Below are positions 1 to 4,440 of a DNA stretch of 7,102 nucleotides, piece after piece. Source of the stretch: JACKOD01 sp041591635 (lineage in GTDB: Bacteria; Pseudomonadota; Gammaproteobacteria; Pseudomonadales; Oleiphilaceae); NCBI GenBank assembly GCA_041591635.1, contig JBFHRO010000169.1, positions 1-7,102 of the forward strand, read 5' to 3'. Position 1 is the stretch's first letter. Each line of letters begins with the position of its first letter. The position numbers and the translations under genes were made by a program. Below the pieces are notes generated by a model. That model was not told the origin of the DNA, made no database searches, and saw only the letters and a program-made list of their open reading frames with translations.

Positions 1-70
1 CCAGTCCGCGCAATGGATCAAGCCAGGAAAAATCCATAACGGTCAGGTTGTCATGGAACAACTGCATCAT
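1..70 (-). CDS. N-terminal fragment of a probable 6-pyruvoyl-tetrahydropterin synthase-like protein (runs off the left edge)
   Basis: Only the first 23 codons are inside the window. They begin ATG-ATG and encode a start reading MMQLFHDNLTVMDFSW, then LDPLRGL. From memory, this resembles the start of the PTPS/6-carboxytetrahydropterin synthase-like proteins of gammaproteobacteria, which open with a short strand, a 'NLT.-DFS-L' stretch and an RG(L/M)VGE motif. The zinc-binding histidines expected later in that family lie outside the window, so the assignment rests on this short stretch. The start is supported by a purine-rich GAAGAAGAAGG (plus-strand positions 79-89) 8 bases before the first ATG. 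The frame also stays open upstream of the ATG, but that part looks non-coding and has no start as good. The gene follows the receiver gene on the same strand after 166 bases and is probably transcribed separately. Confidence 0.45.
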   Translation of the reverse strand, partial: MMQLFHDNLTVMDFSWLDPLRGL

Positions 71-78
71 AAGGCGGG

Positions 79-89
79 CCTTCTTCTTC
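79..89 (-). promoter_or_regulatory. Purine-rich ribosome binding site next to a C8 tract
   Basis: On the minus strand GAAGAAGAAGG precedes the ATG at position 70 by 8 bases. Directly upstream (plus-strand 90-97) is an uninterrupted run of eight C on the minus strand. The site decides the start of the partial gene at the left edge. Confidence 0.45.
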
Positions 90-190
90 GGGGGGGGATA
101 AGCAAACTGAAGATGTTGGAGTTTATCAGAAACAAAACGAGGCAGAGCAGGTGAGATGAGTCTGTGGCCCAATAATTTTACTAGTGCTAG

Positions 191-225
191 AAAAGCGGTC
201 CCCCTGAGCGCGTACAGCTCAAGGG
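191..225 (-). terminator. Possible rho-independent terminator after the receiver gene
   Basis: Eleven bases after the TAA of the receiver gene, the minus strand reads CCCCTTGAGC, a short loop, then GCTCAGGGG. This is a 9-bp GC-rich stem with one bulged base (plus-strand 202-225). The T-run TTTT (plus-strand 191-194) follows only after about six further bases, so this is not a textbook intrinsic terminator. The position just past the stop codon supports termination. Confidence 0.4.
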
Positions 226-236
226 GATGGCGGCAC

Positions 237-1316
237 TTACAGAATGCCGCTCAGTGCCAGGATACCCGTAGCGAATACGCCGATACTGGTCGCCAGCGCA
301 ATAACATAGTACTTGTTCGACTGCGCGCGCTGATTTTGGATGTACAAGTCGATGGTTCTTTGGGCTATGTCTTCTGCTGTTTCACGGGAAATGTCGTGCG
401 CCTGCTGAATCGCTTCGGACTGTAGCGTTTGCCAGAACTCGGTATCGATGGATTGCACCGAGGTCATATGGTCTTTGAGCTCTTCGAGCTGTGCCTGGCT
501 TATGCCCTGGCTAGGCTTGTTGTTGGCCAGCAATTCTTTACGCAAGTCCGCGAGCTGGCTGGTTACCGTCAGTGCCACTTCGGCTGCAATATCCTCCTTG
601 GATATCTCTTGCACGGGGCGTTCGACCAGTTTGCTGCTCAGTTCATCAAGAATGCGTTTGAGCTGTGCATCCTGATCGGATTTGGCATCGTCAAAAATGC
701 GCTTGAGATGGTCGTACTGCTCGTCAAAGAGGTTGCTCAGAAGCTCGTGCAGGCGATTGTTAATGTGCGTCTTGACCGAGGAGCGGGCGATTTGCTCAAT
801 CATGTCATCGGTCAGGGCGGTCGTATTACCTTCTGCGGTCCTCAGTTCGGCCAGGCGCACTGAGCTTGCCGCTGGTTCGGACTTGCCTTTGGCGGCGCCA
901 GAGATAAGATCAAGCCGTGGCCGGGGGAGGTTGCCGTTAATGACATCAATGCTCAGCTGTTGCAGCAGGCTGTTCACACCTTCGGCATGCGGAGGCTTGG
1001 TAAGCACGTTGTATATGCCGTAGTCTTTGGCGTCGTCCTCAAATTCTTCGGATTTTTTCGAGGTGCACATGATGATCGGAATAGACGCGGTGGCAGGGTT
1101 GCTTTTTATGGCTTTTGCGGCCTCTACGCCCGTCATTCCCGGCATCAGATGATCCATAAAAATCACGTCGGGAATTGCATTGGTTTTCAGGTAGTCCAAA
1201 GCCTCTTCGCCTGAGCCGGCCATACTCACATCAAGGTCTATCTTTTCCAGCAACTTGCTAAGCGCGAAGCGTGCCACCTTGGAGTCATCGACCAGTAGTG
1301 CGCTTTTAATAGTCAT
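237..1316 (-). CDS. CheY-like response regulator with a helical region and a C-terminal tail-anchor membrane helix
   Basis: Translated from the ATG at 1316 the protein has 359 residues. Residues 1-120 are a receiver (REC) domain with every key residue: the acidic pair D10-D11, phospho-acceptor D55 in FMDHLMPG, switch T85 in MCTSKK, and K107 in LTKPP. It should therefore be phosphorylated by a histidine kinase. Residues from about 170 to 335 are charged, helix-rich and probably partly coiled coil, with no recognisable DNA-binding, GGDEF, EAL or other enzymatic domain. Residues 336-359 form one hydrophobic helix at the extreme C-terminus (YYVIALATSIGVFATG followed by ILALSGIL), which predicts tail anchoring with the receiver in the cytoplasm. 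A TTG start 12 bases upstream is possible, but it overlaps the GAGGAAG ribosome site. The gene lies 90 bases downstream of the MORN/PEGA gene on the same strand. No kinase gene is visible here. Confidence 0.9.
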   Translation of the reverse strand: MTIKSALLVDDSKVARFALSKLLEKIDLDVSMAGSGEEALDYLKTNAIPDVIFMDHLMPGMTGVEAAKAIKSNPATASIPIIMCTSKKSEEFEDDAKDYGIYNVLTKPPHAEGVNSLLQQLSIDVINGNLPRPRLDLISGAAKGKSEPAASSVRLAELRTAEGNTTALTDDMIEQIARSSVKTHINNRLHELLSNLFDEQYDHLKRIFDDAKSDQDAQLKRILDELSSKLVERPVQEISKEDIAAEVALTVTSQLADLRKELLANNKPSQGISQAQLEELKDHMTSVQSIDTEFWQTLQSEAIQQAHDISRETAEDIAQRTIDLYIQNQRAQSNKYYVIALATSIGVFATGILALSGIL

Positions 1317-1319
1317 ATT

Positions 1320-1326
1320 CTTCCTC
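1320..1326 (-). promoter_or_regulatory. Ribosome binding site of the receiver gene
   Basis: GAGGAAG on the minus strand has its GAGG core six bases before the ATG at 1316. It favours that ATG over the in-frame TTG at 1328, because the TTG codon would fall inside or upstream of the site. Confidence 0.65.
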
Positions 1327-1387
1327 AAATCAATCCTTAAAACATTTCGGTGCGAGAATTTTTATCAGTTTAGCAACAGTCGAGAGT

Positions 1388-1401
1388 TTTGATAAATCAA
1401 A
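1388..1401. repeat. Short palindrome between the MORN/PEGA and receiver genes
   Basis: TTTGATAAATCAAA is an inverted repeat with 6-bp arms around AA. It lies 5 bases past the MORN/PEGA stop codon, in the 90-base gap before the receiver gene. The stem is AT-rich with a 2-base loop, too weak for a terminator. It could be an operator half-site pair for the receiver gene or simply chance. Confidence 0.3.
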
Positions 1402-1406
1402 GCCAG

Positions 1407-2717
1407 TTACCAGCCTTCCATGGGGGGGCAGGTAGTTGCTCGATAGGTTTTGTCGCGATAACAAACCCCGGGTTCGTTGGTGTTTGCGGTAAATATCTCG
1501 CCTTCCGGCGTAGTGAGTTTTGCCTTGCCAAAGGGTTTCCCGAATTTAAAGGTGCCCGCAATCTTGCTACCGTTGGGATTCATCAGCTCTCCTTCTCCGT
1601 GATACTGGCCGTCCATGAAGTGACCGCTGTATTTTTTGCCGTTGGTGTAGATTTCCTCGCCCTTGCCATGAAAAATTCCTTTGGAGAAGGCCCCTTCATA
1701 ATGTCGCCCATCGGGGAAAGTAAGGTTTCCGGCACCATGAAACTGATTGTTGGAGAAATTTCCAACGTATAGCAGGCCATCTACGGTTGTCAGCGTACCC
1801 TGTCCATTGAGCATGCCATTGACCCAAAGCCCGGCATAGATGTCACCGTTGGCTTTTGTCAATGTCCCGTCACCATTGAACTTGCTTTCTTTGAACTTGC
1901 CGGTGTAACTGTCACCGTTGGCGGTTACGAGCGTGCCTTCCCCTTGCATATTGCCCTGAAACCATTCGCCCTGATAGGTGGTGCCATCCTTGTAGCGTAC
2001 GGATCCTTTACCATGAAACTGACCATTCACAAAGGATCCACGATAGGTGGTGCCATCCTTGCCAGTGTACACACCTTCGCCGGTAACTACGCCGTTACGC
2101 CACTCGCCGTTGGCGAACTCTACCGAGGTGTACTCCTCAAGCAAGGCTTTTAGCGTGTGGTTCTCGCCCAGTCGGACGGCGACACTGCCTTTCCAGCTGG
2201 CAAAGCCCTTTTTGGCCACTTCAACATCGTAGTTTCCGGGAGGCAGGTCAATTTCGAGCTTTGACGGACCGTGCGGAATACCGTTGATTAAGACTATATC
2301 GTTGTCAACGTTTGAGCGGACCGTGAGGTGCCCGGTTGTTGGACGCTTGACCACTGGGGCTGGGGCTGGTGCGGGCGCAGCAACTACGGGTTCTGGTTCT
2401 GGCGCTGGTTCTGGTTCTGTGATTGGCTCTGGCTCGGGTGCGACGGCCACCTCTACTGGCGGGGCGTCAACAGTCTCTGTCTCGAGGGTTGAGCCTGTTT
2501 GCGGTGTGCTGGTCGCGGTGTCAGCGACCTGTGTCGGATCATACGGTTTGTTGGGTGGCGGATACTTTGCTGACGGGGTGTTCAGCGTTGATACAACTGG
2601 TTGAGGAACAGCGCTGCCGTCCAGTTCCTGGGGTTTCTGAACCTTGGCAAAGCCTGCTGTCATCAGCATCATGATCAGGAGAATGTTCAGAAATAATAAG
2701 GGTCTTACATCGACCAT
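1407..2717 (-). CDS. Envelope protein with N-terminal signal/anchor, Pro-rich linker, PEGA domain and MORN repeats
   Basis: The product has 436 residues. Residues 5-22 are hydrophobic (PLLFLNILLIMMLMTAGF), acting as a signal peptide or membrane anchor; there is no lipobox cysteine. Residues 25-125 are a low-complexity linker ending in PEPEP and APAPAP runs. Residues about 129-195 look like a PEGA domain (GHLTVRSN, then LEIDLPPGNYDVEVAKKGF and a lysine- and leucine-rich end). Residues about 200-405 hold roughly nine MORN repeats of 23 residues with the pattern G-x-Y-x-G-x-(F/W)-x-x-G-x-x-x-G-x-G. MORN arrays form elongated beta-sheets that usually act as scaffolds or bind membranes or proteins; PEGA domains occur in bacterial surface proteins. 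The only cysteines are C419 and C430 near the C-terminus, a likely disulfide in the periplasm. The ATG at 2717 follows an AGG-containing ribosome site by 8 bases. It probably leads an operon with the downstream receiver gene. The molecular role is unknown. Confidence 0.88.
   Translation of the reverse strand: MVDVRPLLFLNILLIMMLMTAGFAKVQKPQELDGSAVPQPVVSTLNTPSAKYPPPNKPYDPTQVADTATSTPQTGSTLETETVDAPPVEVAVAPEPEPITEPEPAPEPEPVVAAPAPAPAPVVKRPTTGHLTVRSNVDNDIVLINGIPHGPSKLEIDLPPGNYDVEVAKKGFASWKGSVAVRLGENHTLKALLEEYTSVEFANGEWRNGVVTGEGVYTGKDGTTYRGSFVNGQFHGKGSVRYKDGTTYQGEWFQGNMQGEGTLVTANGDSYTGKFKESKFNGDGTLTKANGDIYAGLWVNGMLNGQGTLTTVDGLLYVGNFSNNQFHGAGNLTFPDGRHYEGAFSKGIFHGKGEEIYTNGKKYSGHFMDGQYHGEGELMNPNGSKIAGTFKFGKPFGKAKLTTPEGEIFTANTNEPGVCYRDKTYRATTCPPMEGW
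1503..2120 (-). repeat. MORN-coding tandem array, 69-bp period
   Basis: The MORN part of the gene is built of units of about 69 bases (23 codons). Two copies share an exact 20-base match, gataggtggtgccatccttg on the plus strand, at 1973-1992 and 2042-2061, exactly 69 bases apart. Another shared stretch, ccatgaaactga, occurs at 1735 and 2011, exactly four units apart. Other units have diverged in nucleotide sequence but keep the protein pattern. Confidence 0.75.
2352..2441 (-). repeat. Low-complexity stretch encoding the Pro/Glu/Ala linker
   Basis: On the plus strand this reads as repeated ggttct and ggggct-type units. On the coding strand it encodes alternating Pro-Glu and Pro-Ala pairs (residues about 93-122). 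Such rigid extended linkers typically span the periplasm or peptidoglycan layer, placing the PEGA and MORN parts away from the membrane. Confidence 0.7.
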
Positions 2718-2732
2718 GCTTTTTACCTGTCT

Positions 2733-2760
2733 TTTGAATCGTAACTTGTGAATAGTAACT
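2733..2760 (-). repeat. 14-bp direct repeat just upstream of the MORN/PEGA gene
   Basis: The minus strand reads AGTTACTATTCACA then AGTTACGATTCAAA, two adjacent 14-base units matching at 12 positions, ending about 15 bases before the start codon. A further degenerate TTACTTACT lies immediately upstream. Such placement suits an operator or a leader element, but it could be chance in AT-rich DNA. Confidence 0.45.
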
Positions 2761-2893
2761 AGTAAGTAATCAAGCTTTAAACCGTCAGGGCGATCTCAAC
2801 AAACTGGTTGAAACCATGTAATCAGGAACTACGCCAGTGTCGCCCAGTGCAGACCACCCGGAGTGGGAATTTCATGCCTGTGCTGCAAATTGG

Positions 2894-2906
2894 CCCGATT
2901 ATCGGG
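2894..2906. repeat. Perfect 13-base palindrome cccgattatcggg
   Basis: CCCGAT and ATCGGG are perfect inverted arms around a single T, about 180 bases upstream of the MORN/PEGA start codon. It sits beside an AT-rich TATATAAA stretch. This arrangement is compatible with an operator for a dimeric regulator. No consensus of a known regulator was recognised. Confidence 0.4.
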
Positions 2907-3118
2907 TGGATTGGTTGTCTGTATATAAAGTAGACCTCGCTGAAGAATATTGCTAAGTCGTTTTGCTCGGTACCCACTCCAAACCACTACGTACCGCCAA
3001 GCTCAGGATAAGTGCAGGATTTTGTAATAAAAGTGGCGAAAATAGTAAGCAAAACCGGGGTTCAAGTGTATCGGAAACTTGTGCGATTGTGCGTATTTGT
3101 TGGCTGCTTCACATTCAT

Positions 3119-3149
3119 GCCTGCGTTATGTATCAGGCAGGCGCGTTTT
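3119..3149 (+). terminator. Terminator-like hairpin oriented to the plus strand
   Basis: GCCTGC (3119-3124) pairs with GCAGGC (3137-3142) across a 12-base loop, followed by GCG and TTTT (3146-3149) on the plus strand. On the minus strand the hairpin covers the stop codon of the 191-residue gene, but no T-run follows. It may serve as a stem at the 3' end of that gene, or end a plus-strand transcript from the preceding intergenic region. The stem is short and the T-run modest. Confidence 0.3.
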
Positions 3150-3701
3150 CTCGGTCGTCGAAGGCATGTGTTCGGCGTCGGCGTCAGAGTGAGAGGCGCT
3201 CGCCGGGTCTTCCGCCGATGGATTAACCAAGCGCTGCATTTCTTCCCAGGCCCGCATGTGAATGTCTGCTTCATACTCGTAGGGTGATTTGAACGGGGTT
3301 AAAACGAAATCAAATACCGCGAATATAAAGCCAATTGAAGCCCATGCAATGAGCAGAGTGTCGACAGTGGCTGCTTGCTGCTCCGGGTTGGCTGCAACGT
3401 AATTTTGCAAATAGGGTAGCAAGTTATTGACGGTGGCCACCGGGTTGAAGCGATTCAGAACCCATGGCACCCAAAATGCGATGAACACGGGAAAGAACCC
3501 GAATGACCACAAAAAACGGCGCAACAAATAGATGGCCATTTCTCGGGCAAAGCGCCAGCGCAGTGCACGAATTCCCTTTACTTTGCGCAGATATTTCTTG
3601 CGTTCGAGCCAGTAGGCTTCAATTACCGTCTGACCACCGTGCTCGTTGCCACCCTGATGCATGCCATCTTTTGCGAGAGAGTTGTGTCGAAAACTTAACA
3701 T
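3126..3701 (-). CDS. Two-helix inner-membrane protein of unknown function
   Basis: The product has 191 residues and was not recognised as a known family. A basic N-terminal region (residues 30-54, rich in R and K around WLERKKYLRKVKGIRALRWR) precedes a first membrane helix at about 63-83 (FLWSFGFFPVFIAFWVPWVL). A loop of about 30 residues and a second helix at about 114-136 (DTLLIAWASIGFIFAVF) follow. The C-terminal tail is acidic and Ser/Asp-rich. By the positive-inside rule both termini face the cytoplasm and the loop the periplasm. The start is uncertain: the ATG at 3701 has a poor ribosome site, and an in-frame ATG at 3662 (residue 14) is equally possible. The gene diverges from mgsA and shares its upstream region. 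Membrane topology is fairly sure; function is not assignable. Confidence 0.75.
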   Translation of the reverse strand: MLSFRHNSLAKDGMHQGGNEHGGQTVIEAYWLERKKYLRKVKGIRALRWRFAREMAIYLLRRFLWSFGFFPVFIAFWVPWVLNRFNPVATVNNLLPYLQNYVAANPEQQAATVDTLLIAWASIGFIFAVFDFVLTPFKSPYEYEADIHMRAWEEMQRLVNPSAEDPASASHSDADAEHMPSTTEKTRLPDT

Positions 3702-3724
3702 GGCTGAATAAACTGTATGGGTAA

Positions 3725-3730
3725 GTTATA
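3725..3730 (-). promoter_or_regulatory. Candidate -10 box for the two-helix membrane protein
   Basis: The minus strand reads TATAAC, matching five of six bases of the sigma-70 -10 consensus, about 23 bases before the ATG at 3701. No good -35 is found at 16-18 bases upstream, so this is a weak call. Confidence 0.22.
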
Positions 3731-3786
3731 CTTGCCAGCCTGGAATTACTCGATGCAGGCGGGATGAGAAAAGCCTGGTGCCTTTG

Positions 3787-3812
3787 TATTCGGCGATTAT
3801 ATTCGGCGATAG
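3787..3812 (+). repeat. 13-bp tandem repeat in the divergent intergenic region
   Basis: tattcggcgatta (3787-3799) is followed directly by tattcggcgatag (3800-3812), sharing an exact 11-base core TATTCGGCGAT. A -10-like TATATT (3798-3803) lies across the junction on the plus strand, without a good -35. It may be a pair of regulator sites controlling mgsA or the divergent membrane-protein gene. Confidence 0.4.
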
Positions 3813-3848
3813 TATCAGAATCATTCAGGTCCGGTGAGATGAGGCGCA

Positions 3849-3880
3849 CGAACTGATCCCTATTATGGGTAATCAGTTCG
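3849..3880. repeat. Strong hairpin in the leader region upstream of mgsA
   Basis: CGAACTGAT (3849-3857) pairs perfectly with ATCAGTTCG (3872-3880). Inside, CCC (3858-3860) pairs with GGG (3867-3869) around the loop TATTAT, leaving a two-base TA bulge. This gives 12 base pairs. No T-run follows on either strand, so it is not an intrinsic terminator. It ends about 60 bases before the mgsA start and could act as an operator or as structure in the mgsA leader RNA. Confidence 0.5.
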
Positions 3881-3924
3881 AAATGGTCGAGATTCCCACT
3901 GGATTATTTGGTGTCAAAAGGCTC

Positions 3925-3931
3925 AAGGAGG
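3925..3931 (+). promoter_or_regulatory. Ribosome binding site that fixes the GTG start of mgsA
   Basis: AAGGAGG is a near-perfect Shine-Dalgarno sequence 8 bases before the GTG at 3940. An ATG at 3933 lies too close to it and is in another frame, so GTG is the start. Confidence 0.8.
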
Positions 3932-3939
3932 CATGACGG

Positions 3940-4395
3940 GTGATTTCTCACACTACAATTTCGCGCATTGCACTGGTTGCACACGACCACAAGAAACAGG
4001 AGATGGTTCAATGGGTGGCCAAACACAAGGAGCGTTTGGCACGTTCCTCATTGATTGCTTCGGGTACCACTGGGCGCCTCATCCAGGAGGCGACGGGGCT
4101 CGTGGTTGAGCGTTTGCAAAGCGGGCCACTTGGTGGCGATCAGCAGATTGGAGCTCGCATTGCACAAGACGAAATAGACATGCTGGTGTTCTTCTGGGAC
4201 CCTTTGGCGCCGATGCCTCATGATCCGGATATAAAAGCACTGCTGCGGTTAGCAACCTTATGGAATATACCCATGGCCTGCAATCTGACCACCGCGAACT
4301 TTCTGCTCAGCTCGCCTCTGGTAAATGGTTACGACCGTTTGAAACCGGATTTTGAGCGCTATCAAAACCGATCGCTGGCGGGTAGTGGCCTCTGA
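3940..4395 (+). CDS. mgsA: Methylglyoxal synthase
   Basis: This cytoplasmic enzyme converts dihydroxyacetone phosphate to methylglyoxal and inorganic phosphate, a bypass of lower glycolysis that relieves sugar-phosphate stress. The 151 residues match the usual length (E. coli 152) and align along their whole length. Seen motifs are ALVAHDHKKQ (H15, K19), the phosphate-binding SGTTG (41-45), SGPLGGDQQ with the expected catalytic aspartate D67, and FFWDPLAPMPHDPD with H94 and D97, followed by KALLRLA. These correspond to E. coli H19, K23, D71, H98 and D101. Translation starts at GTG with a strong AAGGAGG site. The gene is divergent from the two-helix membrane-protein gene and 45 bases ahead of the M16C peptidase gene with no evident terminator between, so the two are probably co-transcribed. 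E. coli MgsA is inhibited by phosphate; the conserved phosphate pocket suggests the same here. Confidence 0.97.
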   Translation: MISHTTISRIALVAHDHKKQEMVQWVAKHKERLARSSLIASGTTGRLIQEATGLVVERLQSGPLGGDQQIGARIAQDEIDMLVFFWDPLAPMPHDPDIKALLRLATLWNIPMACNLTTANFLLSSPLVNGYDRLKPDFERYQNRSLAGSGL

Positions 4396-4401
4396 ACTAT
4401 A

Positions 4402-4412
4402 AGACATTGTCT
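4402..4412. repeat. Short inverted repeat between mgsA and the M16C gene
   Basis: AGACA-T-TGTCT forms 5-bp arms around one base, seven bases after the mgsA stop codon. It is too short and lacks a T-run, so it is not a terminator, and it leaves read-through into the peptidase gene plausible. Confidence 0.25.
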
Positions 4413-4440
4413 CATTCACGGAAATGGTAAGAAATTCTCT

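Larger units (their letters stand above)
2718..3125. other. 408-base intergenic region without a convincing gene
   Basis: This lies between the 191-residue membrane-protein gene and the MORN/PEGA gene, both on the minus strand. Open frames crossing it have no coding look and no good ribosome site. It holds a 14-bp direct repeat (2733-2760), a 13-bp palindrome (2894-2906), an AT-rich stretch tatataaag (about 2922-2930), and the left arm of a hairpin at 3119-3142. No strong -35/-10 pair could be assigned by eye. The promoter for the MORN/PEGA gene is expected here. Confidence 0.5.

Noticed and set aside
71..236. Upstream extension of the left-edge minus-strand gene through the open frame
   Set aside because: The frame is open but has no good start or ribosome site, and its composition differs from the clear family-like start at position 70.
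429..863. Plus-strand open frame of 144 codons
   Set aside because: It lies wholly inside the receiver gene on the other strand, whose domain content is clear; its composition is low-quality and there is no ribosome site.
1317..1328. TTG start at 1328 for the receiver gene, adding four residues
   Set aside because: The GAGGAAG ribosome site would overlap the start codon; it is well placed for the ATG at 1316.
1388..1401. TTTGATAAATCAAA as an FNR-type box
   Set aside because: FNR sites have TTGAT and ATCAA separated by four bases; here the spacing is two, so the half-sites are out of register.
1422..1428. G7 run (C7 on the coding strand) near the end of the MORN/PEGA gene as a phase-variation switch
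   Set aside because: Slippage would change only the last few residues after C430, so an on/off effect is unlikely.
2284..2604. Plus-strand Gly/Ser/Ala-rich frame of 106 codons
   Set aside because: It is the reverse reading of the Pro/Glu/Ala linker of the MORN/PEGA gene, which explains its low complexity.
2963..3287. Overlapping plus-strand frames crossing the 408-base gap
   Set aside because: They run antisense into the membrane-protein gene, have basic, Cys/Arg-rich composition and lack good ribosome sites.
3933..3935. ATG just upstream of the mgsA GTG
   Set aside because: It is in another frame and only one base from the AAGGAGG site, so it cannot be the mgsA start.
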